This document shows, piece by piece, positions 16,697 through 25,949 of a DNA stretch of 42,143 nt. Within the stretch, counting starts at the first letter, position 1, and each line of letters opens with the position of its first letter. The stretch lies in contig JAGFIZ010000082.1 in the NCBI GenBank assembly GCA_024103135.1, positions 1 through 42,143 on the forward strand. Direction: 5' to 3'. The stretch comes from Bradyrhizobiaceae bacterium. GTDB lineage: Bacteria > Bacteroidota > Ignavibacteria > Kapaibacteriales > Kapaibacteriaceae. Both the position numbers and the translations under genes were made by a program. Below the pieces are notes generated by a model that worked only from the letters and a program-made list of their open reading frames with translations, was not told the origin of the DNA and did no database searches.

Positions 16697-17893
16697 TTAC
16701 GAGTTCTTGTTCTGCTGTAGTCGTGATGGTATTGATGCGATCACGGCATAGCCCTTTGCATCAGCACCTGTCCACGCATGATTCTCCTCGCCATACGTGG
16801 CGAAGCTGCTCTGCATGAGATCGTTGGGAGATCGTACACCAAGGACATCGTAGCGACGGTGTTCAAGACGGAGGGTGACCTCGCCGGTGACGCTCTCCTG
16901 CGTGTGTGCAAAGAACTGCTCCATGCTACGCATTGCTGGATCAAGAAACTGTCCTTCGTGAAGGAGTTGTCCGTACCAGGTCGACATCTGATCCTTCAGG
17001 TTCAACTGCCAGCGCGACAAGGTGTGCTTTTCCAACAGATGGTGTGCATGGATGGTCATCAACGCTGCAGGTGCTTCAAATGCTACGCGACCCTTGATGC
17101 CGATGATCGTGTCGCCAACGTGCATGCCGCGACCAATTTGATACTCACTACCAATCTGATTCAGGTACTGGATGACTTCGATGGCCGACATGTTCTGGCC
17201 ATCCACACTGCAGGGTTCGCCCTTTGCAAAACCAATGCGACACTCTCGTGGTGGTAATTGCGGAGCCGTGACATTGTACTGTGCCGTGAACCATGCATCA
17301 TCGGGCAGCGGTTCATGCGAAGTCAGCGTTTCACGTCCGCCAATGGTTGTCCCCCATATCCCTTGATTCACACTATACGCTGCCTTTGTCCAGTCGCCAT
17401 CCACGCCGTTGTCGCGCAGATAGGCAATCTCCTGGTCACGTGACAAGGCAAGATCGCGGATAGGTGTAAGCACGGTGATGTTAGGACATAGTGCTCGTAG
17501 CACCACATCGAATCGAATCTGATCGTTACCCGCACCAGTACTGCCATGGGCAACGTGCGTAGCACCGATGCTCTGTGCATGCTGAGCAATTGCCATAGCC
17601 TGCACGATGCGCTCTGCACTCACCGAAAGTGGATAGGTACCATTCTTGAGAACGTTGCCAGCAATGCAAAACCGAAGCACCTGGTCGTACAGTTCTTGCG
17701 TTCGATCAAGCACGGTGTGCGAGCTGACGGAACATTGCTGAGCGCGCTCGGCAATCGCATCTAGGTCGGCCTTCGAAAAACCGCCCGTCTGCACAATCAC
17801 CGTGTGCACATCCATGTGTTTGTCTACGGCAAGGTATCGCGCACAAAAGCTCGTGTCGAGTCCACCACTAAAGGCAAGAAGTACTTTATCCAT
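16697..17893 (-). CDS. argG: Argininosuccinate synthase
   Basis: The 398-residue ATP-dependent synthase joins citrulline and aspartate. The N-type ATP pyrophosphatase P-loop SGGLDTS sits at residues 9-15, followed by HGSTGAGNDQIRFD and the VNQGIWGTTIGGRET segment. I use ATG 17893. A TTG one codon earlier would also be in frame. It starts 6 bases after the GNAT gene and is followed by argC. It acts on free citrulline after ArgE. Confidence 0.96.
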   Translation of the reverse strand: MDKVLLAFSGGLDTSFCARYLAVDKHMDVHTVIVQTGGFSKADLDAIAERAQQCSVSSHTVLDRTQELYDQVLRFCIAGNVLKNGTYPLSVSAERIVQAMAIAQHAQSIGATHVAHGSTGAGNDQIRFDVVLRALCPNITVLTPIRDLALSRDQEIAYLRDNGVDGDWTKAAYSVNQGIWGTTIGGRETLTSHEPLPDDAWFTAQYNVTAPQLPPRECRIGFAKGEPCSVDGQNMSAIEVIQYLNQIGSEYQIGRGMHVGDTIIGIKGRVAFEAPAALMTIHAHHLLEKHTLSRWQLNLKDQMSTWYGQLLHEGQFLDPAMRSMEQFFAHTQESVTGEVTLRLEHRRYDVLGVRSPNDLMQSSFATYGEENHAWTGADAKGYAVIASIPSRLQQNKNS

Positions 17894-17899
17894 CAAATG

Positions 17900-18484
17900 T
17901 CAGGGGGCTTTGTTATCAGTTGTTGGATCGTAGAGCATGGCCGTACAGAGGCACATGGAGCGCTTCGTGCGTTCCAGGATGTCGTAGTTCGGACAGCTTG
18001 AGCAGCCCTTCCAGAAGACTTCGTCGTTGGGGAGCTGACTAAAGTGTACTGGCCGATAGCCCAGCTCGCTGTTGAGCTTCATCACGGCAGCAGAGGTGGT
18101 AATGCCAAACACGCGGGCATTGGGAAACAACTTTCTGCTGAGTTCGAAGGCAGCACGCTTGATGCGACGGGCAAGGTGCTGATGTCGGAACTGAGGTGCG
18201 ACGATCAGGCCTGAGTTGGCAACGTACTGTTTGTCTTGCCAGGACTCGATATAGCAAAAGCCAGCAAACGTACCATCGCTTGTTAGAGCGATGATGGCTT
18301 TCCCTTGGTCCATTTTTTCGCGGACATATTCAGGCGTCCGCTTGGCAATCCCGGTGCCGCGTTGTAAAGCTGCTTCGTAGATGGTTTGAACAATGGTTTC
18401 GGCGTAGCGGTGATGATTAGCGTCGGCAACCATCACGTCGACAAGCACTTCTTCCATCAAGGCAATGTCGGGTTGTGTGTTCAA
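17900..18484 (-). CDS. GNAT acyltransferase, probable first enzyme of arginine synthesis
   Basis: This GNAT-fold protein of up to 194 residues closely matches the family that sits beside argG in Bacteroidota. Conserved blocks are [38 protein letters not shown] and the [14 protein letters not shown] acetyl-CoA region, then LGYRPV and a cysteine-rich end ([16 protein letters not shown], then [10 protein letters not shown]). By position and family it probably acylates glutamate (N-acetyl- or N-succinyl-glutamate synthase), replacing classical ArgA/ArgJ, neither of which is present here. The longest frame starts with TTG overlapping the purE stop (TTGA). ATG codons 9 and 18 codons in are equally plausible starts. 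The CxxC and CxC pairs could bind a metal. Confidence 0.85.
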   Translation of the reverse strand: MNTQPDIALMEEVLVDVMVADANHHRYAETIVQTIYEAALQRGTGIAKRTPEYVREKMDQGKAIIALTSDGTFAGFCYIESWQDKQYVANSGLIVAPQFRHQHLARRIKRAAFELSRKLFPNARVFGITTSAAVMKLNSELGYRPVHFSQLPNDEVFWKGCSSCPNYDILERTKRSMCLCTAMLYDPTTDNKAP

Positions 18485-18972
18485 ATCGTTAGTGTATCGT
18501 TTTTCTTCCGTGATTCAGTAGCAAGCGCCTGCTTGAATGCATGAAGCTTATCTCGCAGTTCGCCATTGTTAAGGGCTAAGATTTGGACGGCAAGGATTCC
18601 GGCGTTCTTTCCACCACCAACGGCCACCGTGGCAACGGGAACTCCGGCAGGCATCTGCACGATGCTGAGTAGCGAGTCGAGTCCGCGTAACTGCTTCGTC
18701 GGCACTGGCACGCCAATCACAGGCAAGGCAGAGAACGAGGCAATCATCCCCGGGAGGTGTGCTGCTCCGCCGGCACCAGCGATGATCACTTGCAGACCTC
18801 GCTGTTCGGCCGTACTTCCGTATTCGGCCATATCCGACGGTGTGCGGTGGGCACTTACCACGCGGACTTCGTACGGCACATTGAACTCTTCACACACAGC
18901 CACAGCTTCGCGCATCACCGTCATATCGCTATCGCTGCCCATCACGATTCCAACAATTGGAGTAGCGTTCAT
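18481..18972 (-). CDS. purE: N5-carboxyaminoimidazole ribonucleotide mutase
   Basis: The 163-residue class I PurE acts in purine synthesis, converting N5-CAIR to CAIR. It has the GSDSD nucleotide loop (12-16), SAHRTP (40-45) with the catalytic histidine, [11 protein letters not shown], and [20 protein letters not shown] followed by [10 protein letters not shown] 18972 overlaps the engB stop as ATGA; a longer frame would read into engB. It is an odd metabolic guest in an arginine run. Confidence 0.96.
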   Translation of the reverse strand: MNATPIVGIVMGSDSDMTVMREAVAVCEEFNVPYEVRVVSAHRTPSDMAEYGSTAEQRGLQVIIAGAGGAAHLPGMIASFSALPVIGVPVPTKQLRGLDSLLSIVQMPAGVPVATVAVGGGKNAGILAVQILALNNGELRDKLHAFKQALATESRKKNDTLTI

Positions 18973-19577
18973 GGAGTATCCTCGGCAGTTCGTGTCTTGA
19001 TTCGTTTGACCATTCCAATCAACTGATGTCGGCCCGTGCCGCTCACGGCCGACGTAGGCAGTACATCCACCAAATGGGTGCACTGTTGCAGGAGAGTGCG
19101 CAGTTGTTGTTCGCGCGCCTCTACCTGACGTGGCTTAAGCTTATCGCACTTGGTAAGGATCACTGCAAACGGCTTGCCAGCGAACTCCAGTTCCTCAATC
19201 ATGGCCATGTCGATGGTCATGGGATCGTGACGGGAGTCAACCAGTACGCAGGTAAGTACGAGTTGCGGACGTTGCAGCAGGTATGAGCGAATGAGTTCCG
19301 AGAACATCTCACGTTGCGTCTTGCTCACACGGGCATAGCCGTAGCCTGGCAAATCCACCAGCATGAAGCCGGCATCGGTGGTAAAGAAGTTTATCTCTTG
19401 CGTCTTTCCCGGCGTGTTGGACACTCTGGCCAGACCATTGTGTCGTACGACCTCGTTAATCAGCGAAGACTTCCCCACGTTGGATCTGCCAATCATGGCA
19501 ACCTCTGGAAGGTCGGACAGTGGGAACTGGTCGACCTTTGTAGCGCCCTTGACAAACGTTGCGTGAATGTGTTCCAT
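18969..19577 (-). CDS. engB: Ribosome-biogenesis GTPase EngB/YsxC
   Basis: The 202-residue TRAFAC GTPase helps assemble the 50S subunit. It shows G1 GRSNVGKS (30-37), the TPGKT G2 region, G3 DLPGYGYA, G4 TKCDK and G5 TSAVS. It lies downstream of the terminator-like hairpin after rplQ and overlaps purE by ATGA, so it appears to head the engB-purE-arg run. I found no clear TAnnTTTG promoter in the 69 bases before it, so readthrough from the ribosomal operon may feed it. Confidence 0.95.
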   Translation of the reverse strand: MEHIHATFVKGATKVDQFPLSDLPEVAMIGRSNVGKSSLINEVVRHNGLARVSNTPGKTQEINFFTTDAGFMLVDLPGYGYARVSKTQREMFSELIRSYLLQRPQLVLTCVLVDSRHDPMTIDMAMIEELEFAGKPFAVILTKCDKLKPRQVEAREQQLRTLLQQCTHLVDVLPTSAVSGTGRHQLIGMVKRIKTRTAEDTP

Positions 19578-19583
19578 CGTTTC

Positions 19584-19623
19584 CTAAAACAGAAAAACGC
19601 CGAGCGCGACAACGCCCGGCGTT
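19584..19623 (-). terminator. Rho-independent terminator after rplQ
   Basis: On the minus strand an 11-base stem (plus-strand positions 19596-19606 pairing with 19613-19623, one mismatch, 6-base loop) is followed by TTTTTCTGTTTT. It lies 24 bases after the rplQ stop and 19 bases before the engB start, and would end the alpha operon. Confidence 0.82.
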
Positions 19624-19646
19624 CCTTGCGGCTATGGTGCCGCTCC

Positions 19647-20369
19647 TTACGCGTTCTCGGTAGGCTGCTCTTCGTCCGAAGCAGCAGGTGCATCATCGGC
19701 ACTTGCAGCATCGGCATCTTCAGTGGCTGCCTCTGGCTCGACAGTCTCGGTCGCTTCTGCAACCGGGGCTTCTACCAGGTTGTCTTGTACTTCTTCGGCA
19801 ACTGCTTCTTCGACCACTGCTACGTCGGCAACTGCTTCTTCAGCGGTTGTTTCAGCAGGTGCAGCAGGCGTTGCAGCAGGCGCATCGGTTACTGGCTGTG
19901 CTGTAGCTGGCTTTGCTGCCGGACGCTTTGCTTGTGGCTTGCGGGCCTTCGTTGCAACGCGACCATCAACAGGGTTCGACCAGTCTACAAGCTCGATTAC
20001 GGCTTCCGGTGCTTGGTCGCCCCGGCGCTGTCCCAGCTTGGTGATACGGGTGTAGCCACCATGACGCTCAGCGACCATTGGTGCAATCGTATCGAACAAT
20101 TCCTGCAGTACTGCCTTGTTCTTGATGAACCGTCCAACCATGCGGCGGTTGTGTACGTCAACGCCAGACTGTGCACCACCACGTTCGGTGGCATAGGCAT
20201 GGCGTGCACGCGTGATCAATTGCTCCGCAAAAGAGCGCAATTCCTTGGCCTTGGCAAGGGTGGTAACCACGCGCTTGTGCTCGAACAGACTCGATGCCAT
20301 GTTCGAAAGCATTGCCTTGCGGTGGCTAGCCGTGCGCTTGAGTTTGCGTCCAGCATACCCGTGTCTCAT
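19647..20369 (-). CDS. rplQ: 50S ribosomal protein L17 with long acidic tail
   Basis: Residues 1-136 form the normal L17 core (MRHGYAGRKLKRTASHRKAM ... NRRMVGRFIKNK ... GGYTRITKLGQRRGD). A tail of about 100 residues follows: a basic linker (137-155), an Ala/Pro/Thr stretch, and a final segment dominated by Ala, Glu and Asp that ends QPTENA. The protein is therefore about twice the usual length of about 120 residues. The tail DNA is repetitive in GCA/GAA-type codons. It follows rpoA after one base. Confidence 0.95.
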   Translation of the reverse strand: MRHGYAGRKLKRTASHRKAMLSNMASSLFEHKRVVTTLAKAKELRSFAEQLITRARHAYATERGGAQSGVDVHNRRMVGRFIKNKAVLQELFDTIAPMVAERHGGYTRITKLGQRRGDQAPEAVIELVDWSNPVDGRVATKARKPQAKRPAAKPATAQPVTDAPAATPAAPAETTAEEAVADVAVVEEAVAEEVQDNLVEAPVAEATETVEPEAATEDADAASADDAPAASDEEQPTENA

Positions 20370-20370
20370 G

Positions 20371-21381
20371 TTATTCGCTTTCCTTGAGTTCGTCTTGGAT
20401 ATACGCAGTCACATCCATGCCGAATGTTAGACCGCTGTGATAAACAACGTCCGTGAGCTCGGCCAGCGACTTGCGACCGAAGTTGCGGAACTTGAGAAGG
20501 TCCGTCTCCTGGAGACTTACCAACTCTGCAAGAATCTTGATGTTAGCTGCCTTCAAGCAGTTGTGGGCTCGCACACTCAGTTCGAGTTCGTCAACTGGCT
20601 GAAGAAGCAGTCTGCGTAGACGCTGGAACTCACGGTCCTGGCTGGCCTTGCCGCTCTCGGCATCGGCTCCGCGCTCTTCTGCAAGGCTTGCAGCACCGCG
20701 GAACAGTCGGATGTGTTCGTTGAGAATCTGTGCTGCCTCTTCTACGGCCTTCTCTGCAGTGATCGAACCGTCGGTAAGCACATTCAGCGTGAGCTTTTCG
20801 TAGTCTGTCTTCTGACCAACGCGGAATGGTTCTACGCGGTAGATCACATTCTTGATTGGCGTATAGATAGCGTCGATTGGGAGCATGCCAACGGGGAACT
20901 CCGTCGTTACTTGCTCTTCGGCTGGTACGTAGCCGGTGCCACGACCAAGGCGGATTTCTACGTCGAAGTCGGCATCAGCGGCGAGGTTGGCGATGACCTT
21001 TTCTGGGTCGAGGACTTCGACTTCCGGACATGCTTCGCCGATCGAGCTGGCCTTCCACTGGCCGCCACCCTTAACAGAGAAGGTAATGCGGGTTGGTGCC
21101 TTCTTGTCGGCTACACGCAAACGAACTTCTTTGAGATTGAGGATGATTTCGCACATGTCTTCAACCACACCAGGGATGGTCTGGAACTCGTGCAATACGT
21201 CGGTGATCTTCACACCAACGATTGCAGTACCTGGAATGGATGAGAGCAGAACACGACGTAGAGCGTTGCCAATGGTCACACCATATCCTTCTTCCAAAGG
21301 ATTCAGCGTGAATTCCACGTGGTATTCGGAGCCGAGTTGCTCGGCTACCATGCGCTCAGGCATCTGCATTTGCGTATTCAT
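20371..21381 (-). CDS. rpoA: RNA polymerase alpha subunit
   Basis: The 336-residue subunit has the N-terminal assembly domain (about 1-240: FTLNPLEEGYGVTIGNALRRVLLSSIPG) and the C-terminal DNA-binding domain (about 258-325: LELSVRAHNCLKAANI, then FRNFGRKSLAEL). It follows rpsK after 35 bases. No rpsD gene stands in between, unlike the usual order. Confidence 0.98.
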   Translation of the reverse strand: MNTQMQMPERMVAEQLGSEYHVEFTLNPLEEGYGVTIGNALRRVLLSSIPGTAIVGVKITDVLHEFQTIPGVVEDMCEIILNLKEVRLRVADKKAPTRITFSVKGGGQWKASSIGEACPEVEVLDPEKVIANLAADADFDVEIRLGRGTGYVPAEEQVTTEFPVGMLPIDAIYTPIKNVIYRVEPFRVGQKTDYEKLTLNVLTDGSITAEKAVEEAAQILNEHIRLFRGAASLAEERGADAESGKASQDREFQRLRRLLLQPVDELELSVRAHNCLKAANIKILAELVSLQETDLLKFRNFGRKSLAELTDVVYHSGLTFGMDVTAYIQDELKESE

Positions 21382-21416
21382 GATTACCCTTTACGTTTTC
21401 GAATTCAATGGTGGGG

Positions 21417-21803
21417 TTAGACGCGTCGGCGCTTTGGCGGACGGCATCCGTTGTGTGGGAGTGGTGTACGGTCGGTAATGGAGAGTACTTCCAGACCGGC
21501 CTGAGTAAGAGCACGCACAGCGGCTTCCCTACCCGATCCTGGTCCACGCACCACTACATCAACCTTACGCAAGCCCATTTCGAATGCCTGGCGTGCGGCC
21601 TTGTCGGCCGATACCTGCGAAGCATACGGTGTGTTCTTCTTGGAACCGCGGAAGCCATTCTTCCCGGCCGAAGACCACGTGAGCGAGTTGCCGTACGTGT
21701 CGGTGATTGTTACAATCACGTTGTTGAATGTTGCACGGACGTATGCCTTGCCGTGTACATCTGCAACGATTTTGCGTTTAACGCGCTTTTTTGCTGCTGC
21801 CAT
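21417..21803 (-). CDS. rpsK: 30S ribosomal protein S11
   Basis: The 128-residue protein contains the S11 signature ([35 protein letters not shown]) and ends in the conserved CRPPKRRRV. It belongs to the 30S platform. The gene is 44 bases after rpsM, and rpsD, normally next, is absent. Confidence 0.98.
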   Translation of the reverse strand: MAAAKKRVKRKIVADVHGKAYVRATFNNVIVTITDTYGNSLTWSSAGKNGFRGSKKNTPYASQVSADKAARQAFEMGLRKVDVVVRGPGSGREAAVRALTQAGLEVLSITDRTPLPHNGCRPPKRRRV

Positions 21804-21847
21804 GAATTCTCCGTCAGTGGTTGCGGTTCTTACACCGCCGTTACTTC

Positions 21848-22225
21848 TTACTTACGAGCGGCTTTCTTCTTTCCAGCCACTGTCTTCCGCTTACCCTTAC
21901 GGGTACGTGCGTTGGTACGTGAACGCTGACCGCGCACTGGCAGACCGCGGCGGTGACGCAAACCGCGATAACAACCGATGTCCATCAATCGCTTGATGTT
22001 GAGCTGTATCTCGGAGCGCAACTGACCTTCGGTCTTGTAGTCACTCAATACCTGGCGGATACGAGCAATCTCGTCGTCCGACCACGTGTTCACTCTCTTT
22101 GTTGGATCAATTCCTGCTTTATCAAGAACGTCACGGCTCGTGGTGTTGCCTACACCAAAGATGTAGGTAAGAGCCACCAAGCCACGCTTGTTCTTGGGTA
22201 GGTCGATGCCTGCAATACGTGCCAC
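21848..22225 (-). CDS. rpsM: 30S ribosomal protein S13
   Basis: The 125-residue head protein starts [14 protein letters not shown] and has the [25 protein letters not shown] tail region (two blocks) typical of S13, ending in a Lys/Ala-rich extension that reaches the tRNA sites. It follows rpmJ after 12 bases. Confidence 0.98.
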   Translation of the reverse strand: MARIAGIDLPKNKRGLVALTYIFGVGNTTSRDVLDKAGIDPTKRVNTWSDDEIARIRQVLSDYKTEGQLRSEIQLNIKRLMDIGCYRGLRHRRGLPVRGQRSRTNARTRKGKRKTVAGKKKAARK

Positions 22226-22237
22226 TGTTAACTCCTT

Positions 22238-22354
22238 TTAGCCTTGACGTTGCTTGAAGCGTGGATTCTTCTTGTTAATCACGTAGACCTTTCCTTTCCG
22301 ACGGACAATCTTGTCGTCGGGGTTACGCTTCTTTACCGATGCTTGAATTTTCAT
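22238..22354 (-). CDS. rpmJ: 50S ribosomal protein L36, zinc-free form
   Basis: This short gene encodes 38 residues, [15 protein letters not shown] through [10 protein letters not shown]. The zinc-binding cysteines and histidine of the C+ form of L36 are replaced (RNPDD, INKKN, RF), so it is the zinc-independent form. It sits between infA and rpsM as in the standard operon. Confidence 0.96.
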   Translation of the reverse strand: MKIQASVKKRNPDDKIVRRKGKVYVINKKNPRFKQRQG

Positions 22355-22401
22355 AGTTAAGCTCCTTTGCGACTTGCGATTGGCAAGCCCCCTATCATTC
22401 G

Positions 22402-22620
22402 TTATCTGTACCGATAGACGATGCGGCCCTTCGAGAGGTCGTAGGGCGACATTTCGACCGTTACCTTATCGCCACGGAAGATTTTGATGAAGTGCATACG
22501 CATCTTGCCGGATACGTGTGCGTGAATCTGATGACCGTTCTCCAGCTGCACAATGAATTGTGTGTTTGGAAGTGCCTCCACAATTGTCCCGTCTACACGA
22601 ATGGTATCGTCCTTACTCAT
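22402..22620 (-). CDS. infA: Translation initiation factor IF-1
   Basis: The 72-residue S1/OB-fold protein has the usual IF-1 landmarks: [46 protein letters not shown] and GRIVYRYR. It blocks the ribosomal A site during initiation. Its ATG overlaps the map stop (ATGA). Confidence 0.98.
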   Translation of the reverse strand: MSKDDTIRVDGTIVEALPNTQFIVQLENGHQIHAHVSGKMRMHFIKIFRGDKVTVEMSPYDLSKGRIVYRYR

Positions 22621-23423
22621 GCCGATGCCTGCGTTGTAGTGAGAATGCGTGGATTAGCCCCGTCAATAACGATCGTATGCTCAAAATGTGCCGATGGCTT
22701 GCCGTCAGCGGTATACACTGTCCATCCGTCACTGGCTGTGTGGACGTGGAAGAGTCCCATGTTAACCATGGGCTCGATGGCTAGTGCCATACCGTTCTTA
22801 AGCTTCATGTTTGGATAGCGTGAGCGGTGTAACAGGCCAGGGACAAAATTTGGAACTGGTGGTTCTTCGTGAAGATTCCGTCCAATGCCATGTCCTACCA
22901 GCTCACGAACAATCGAAAAACCATTCTTCTCTACATGTGTCTGAATGGCCTTTGCAATGTCGTACACCTTATTGCCTTCCACCGCTGCTTCGATGCCAAG
23001 CATCAGGGCTTCACGGGTAACATCAAGCAGACGCTGCTTTTCTGGTACGACGTGGCCAACAGCAATGGTTCGGGCGCTATCACCGAAGTATCCGTCCAGC
23101 TCTACGCCGCAGTCGACAGAGACAATCTGTCCTTCCTTCAGCGCTCTCGAGCCAGGCATGCCATGTACAACTTCTTCGTCGATGCTAATGCACAGCGTGT
23201 ACGGAAACTCCTTGCGATCTACCACATACCCCTTGAACGCGGGACGTCCGCCCTTGCTAAGAATGTACTCCTCGGCAATGGCATCAAGCTCACGCGTGGT
23301 GACTCCTGGAGCAATGTGCTGCTCTACAAGGTCAAGCGTTTCTGCGACAACCTTGCTGGCTGCTGCAATTCGCTCGACACTTTCGGCGGAGTGAACGGGT
23401 GCTATGGTTTCTGTTTCGATCAT
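22617..23423 (-). CDS. map: Methionine aminopeptidase, type I
   Basis: The 268-residue metalloprotease removes the initiator methionine. It shows the metal ligands in [30 protein letters not shown] and the IEPMVN glutamate, plus the C-terminal HFEHTIVI. There is no N-terminal zinc-finger extension (type Ia). It overlaps secY and infA by 4 bases each. Confidence 0.97.
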   Translation of the reverse strand: MIETETIAPVHSAESVERIAAASKVVAETLDLVEQHIAPGVTTRELDAIAEEYILSKGGRPAFKGYVVDRKEFPYTLCISIDEEVVHGMPGSRALKEGQIVSVDCGVELDGYFGDSARTIAVGHVVPEKQRLLDVTREALMLGIEAAVEGNKVYDIAKAIQTHVEKNGFSIVRELVGHGIGRNLHEEPPVPNFVPGLLHRSRYPNMKLKNGMALAIEPMVNMGLFHVHTASDGWTVYTADGKPSAHFEHTIVIDGANPRILTTTQASA

Positions 23424-24772
23424 TGACCTGAAAGAGCTCCTGCGCGACCGCGAATCTTGCCTGTCTTCATGAAGCCGTCATAGTGACGCATGAGCAGGTG
23501 TGACTCTACCTGTTGCAACGTATCGAGTGCAACACCAACGATGATGAGCAAGCTCGTGCCACCGAAGAATGATGCAAACAATGGTGGTACCTGCAGTACG
23601 GTCATCGCAAACGTTGGTAGAATGGCAACGATTGCAAGGAAGACTGCACCGGGCAGGGTGATACGCGTAAGAATGTTTTCGATGTATTCGGATGTATGGC
23701 TGCCTGGGCGAACACCAGGAATGAAACCGCCGTTCTTCTTCATGTTATCGGCCACTTCCTTCGGGTTAAAGGCAATGGCAGTGTAGAAGTAGGTGAAGAA
23801 GAGAATCATCAGACCATAGACGATGGCATAGATGAAGCTGCGCTCGCTAAAGGCATTGGCCAGGTTCTGCAACCAGGCATTGTTCGGGAAGAACGATGCG
23901 ATGGTAGCTGGAACGAAGAGAATTGACTGAGCAAAGATGATTGGCATAACACCAGCGGTGTTAACACGCAATGGAATGTATTGGGTGGTTCCACCATACA
24001 CCTTGCGTCCAACCTGACGTTTTGCATACTGCACGGGAATTCGCCGCGCTCCTTGTGTGACAAGGATGACGGAGGCGATAATGCCGGCAAGGAAGATCAA
24101 TAGGACAACGTCAACCACAACGTTGCGTGATCCACCGTTGATAAGCGCAATCTCTTGCGACACGGCATTGGGGAATCGTGCGATGATGCCGATCATGATG
24201 ATCAACGAGATACCGTTGCCAATACCACGGTCGGTAATCTGTTCGCCAATCCACATCAACGCGATGGTGCCAGCTGTGAGGATGAAGACCGATGAGATTG
24301 TCCAGAAGAATCCGGCATCCGGCACAACACTCACTTGGTTGGCTGTTGTCTGGGCCACCTTGATGGTTACGCCCCATGCCTGAAGAGCGGCAAGGAATAC
24401 CGTAAGGATTCGCGTGTACTGATTGATCTTGCGTCGACCATCTTCACCTTCACGCTGGAGCTTCTGCAGCTCAGGGAGCACTACACCAGCAATCTGGAAA
24501 ATGATGCTTGCAGAAATGTATGGCATGATGCCCAAGGCAAAAATGGCAGCGTTCGAGAACGCGCCACCCACGAACATGTCGTACAAGCCAAAGATGGTAC
24601 CGGATGAATCGCCCGACGAGCTAGCCGCCTGAAGCAATTCAACGCTCACACCAGGAATGGTGATAAACGATCCGATACGTACGGCGAGCAACGCAACGAG
24701 GGTGTAGATCAACCTGTCGCGTAGTTCTTCGATTTTGAAGACGTTCTGTATGGTGGTAATGAAATTAGCCAT
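23420..24772 (-). CDS. secY: Protein translocase subunit SecY
   Basis: The 450-residue inner-membrane channel of the Sec system has ten predicted membrane segments and conserved patches such as PGVSVELL (plug region), GIMPYISASIIFQ, LQREGEDGRRKINQYTR, and the C-terminal LLMRHYDGFMK. It serves the export of all the secreted proteins in this window. It overlaps rplO by 8 bases and map by 4. Confidence 0.98.
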   Translation of the reverse strand: MANFITTIQNVFKIEELRDRLIYTLVALLAVRIGSFITIPGVSVELLQAASSSGDSSGTIFGLYDMFVGGAFSNAAIFALGIMPYISASIIFQIAGVVLPELQKLQREGEDGRRKINQYTRILTVFLAALQAWGVTIKVAQTTANQVSVVPDAGFFWTISSVFILTAGTIALMWIGEQITDRGIGNGISLIIMIGIIARFPNAVSQEIALINGGSRNVVVDVVLLIFLAGIIASVILVTQGARRIPVQYAKRQVGRKVYGGTTQYIPLRVNTAGVMPIIFAQSILFVPATIASFFPNNAWLQNLANAFSERSFIYAIVYGLMILFFTYFYTAIAFNPKEVADNMKKNGGFIPGVRPGSHTSEYIENILTRITLPGAVFLAIVAILPTFAMTVLQVPPLFASFFGGTSLLIIVGVALDTLQQVESHLLMRHYDGFMKTGKIRGRAGALSGQ

Positions 24773-25226
24773 TGAGGGTCACCACTCCGCCCGCAGATTC
24801 GATCTTAGCTTTTGCAGATGCAGAAATCTTGTCGACCGTTACTTGCAGCGCCACCGAAATCTCACCGTTACCCAGGACCTTGACTGGCATGCTGCGCTTA
24901 CGCACAACACCAAGCTTGTACAGGATCTCGTTGGTAACAACACCGTTGGCAAGCTTGCCTTCGGTTGCGAGTTGTTGCAACTGGGCAACATTCACTTCGT
25001 GGTGCTCGATGCGGTTGATGTTTGTAAAACCAAACTTCGGCACCCGACGGGTGAGTGGCATCTGACCACCTTCGAAGCCAGGCGACTGGCTGAAGTTGCT
25101 CCGTGATTGATGGCCCTTGTGACCGCGGGTTGACGTGCCACCATGACCCGACCCCGCACCACGACCAACGCGCTTCTTGCGCGTGCGTGAGCCTGGGGCT
25201 GGCTGTATGTTGCCAATGTGTTTCAT
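24765..25226 (-). CDS. rplO: 50S ribosomal protein L15
   Basis: The 153-residue protein has the glycine/arginine-rich start (KKRVGRGAGSGHGGTSTRGHKG), the QSPGFEGGQMPLTRRVPKFGF segment (two blocks), and the C-terminal ASAKAKIESAGG region. It is an assembly protein of the 50S subunit, 6 bases after rpmD. Confidence 0.97.
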   Translation of the reverse strand: MKHIGNIQPAPGSRTRKKRVGRGAGSGHGGTSTRGHKGHQSRSNFSQSPGFEGGQMPLTRRVPKFGFTNINRIEHHEVNVAQLQQLATEGKLANGVVTNEILYKLGVVRKRSMPVKVLGNGEISVALQVTVDKISASAKAKIESAGGVVTLNG

Positions 25227-25232
25227 ACTTGC

Positions 25233-25415
25233 TTAGTCCTGTACTTCTTCTACGATAACAAGATGGCGCACAGCGTTCACCATGCCCAGAATCTGTTCGT
25301 TCTTTGGCTTGATGGTGGTCTTGTTTGGTCTGCCCAATCCCAAGGCCTTGATCGTGGCCTTGTGCTTCTGGATAGAACCAATCATGCTGCGTACTTGGGT
25401 AATCTTGAGTTTCAT
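25233..25415 (-). CDS. rpmD: 50S ribosomal protein L30
   Basis: The 60-residue protein has the L30 pattern ITQVRSMIGSIQKHKATIKA followed by LGLGRPN and GMVNAVRHLVIVEE. It lies between rpsE (15 bases) and rplO (6 bases), as in the standard spc order. Confidence 0.96.
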   Translation of the reverse strand: MKLKITQVRSMIGSIQKHKATIKALGLGRPNKTTIKPKNEQILGMVNAVRHLVIVEEVQD

Positions 25416-25430
25416 GTTCGTTTCCTGATC

Positions 25431-25934
25431 TTAGCCGTGAAGGATCTTCTCGATGCTCACGCCGCGACGTGCAGCTACCGATCCAGCATCTTCAAGTTGC
25501 TGCAATGCATTCATCGCAGCCTTAACAGTGTTGTGTGGGTTGGATGAACCCATCGATTTTGTTAGCACGTCCTTTACACCGGCCAACTCAAGGATGGCTC
25601 GTACTCCACCGGCAGCAATAACACCAGTACCTGGCGTAGCTGGACGGATGAGAACCTTGGCAGCGCCAAATCGGCCGACGACTTCGTGCGGGATGGTTCC
25701 TTCCATGACGCGAACCTTCACAACGCTCTTCTTGGCTGCTTCCGTTGCCTTTGTTACTGCATCGGAAACCTCGCCTGCCTTACCAAGGCCATACCCAACG
25801 TGTCCGTTCTCGTCACCAACGATAACGATTGCACTAAAGTTGAACCGGCGACCACCCTTAACTACCTTGGCTGTACGGCCAACGTAGACAATCTTGTCCT
25901 TAAGGTTCAGGTCTGATAGTTTCTGTTTTGCCAC
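25431..25934 (-). CDS. rpsE: 30S ribosomal protein S5
   Basis: The 167-residue protein has the double-stranded RNA-binding-like N domain ([31 protein letters not shown]) and the S5 C domain ([31 protein letters not shown]). It helps decoding accuracy and the mRNA entry site. It is 15 bases after rplR. Confidence 0.98.
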   Translation of the reverse strand: MAKQKLSDLNLKDKIVYVGRTAKVVKGGRRFNFSAIVIVGDENGHVGYGLGKAGEVSDAVTKATEAAKKSVVKVRVMEGTIPHEVVGRFGAAKVLIRPATPGTGVIAAGGVRAILELAGVKDVLTKSMGSSNPHNTVKAAMNALQQLEDAGSVAARRGVSIEKILHG

Positions 25935-25949
25935 TGAGTACTCCGTTGC

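Noticed and set aside
19314-20387. 357-codon open frame on the plus strand
   Set aside because: It is antisense to engB and rplQ and reflects the low-complexity L17 tail; the real genes have strong family signatures.
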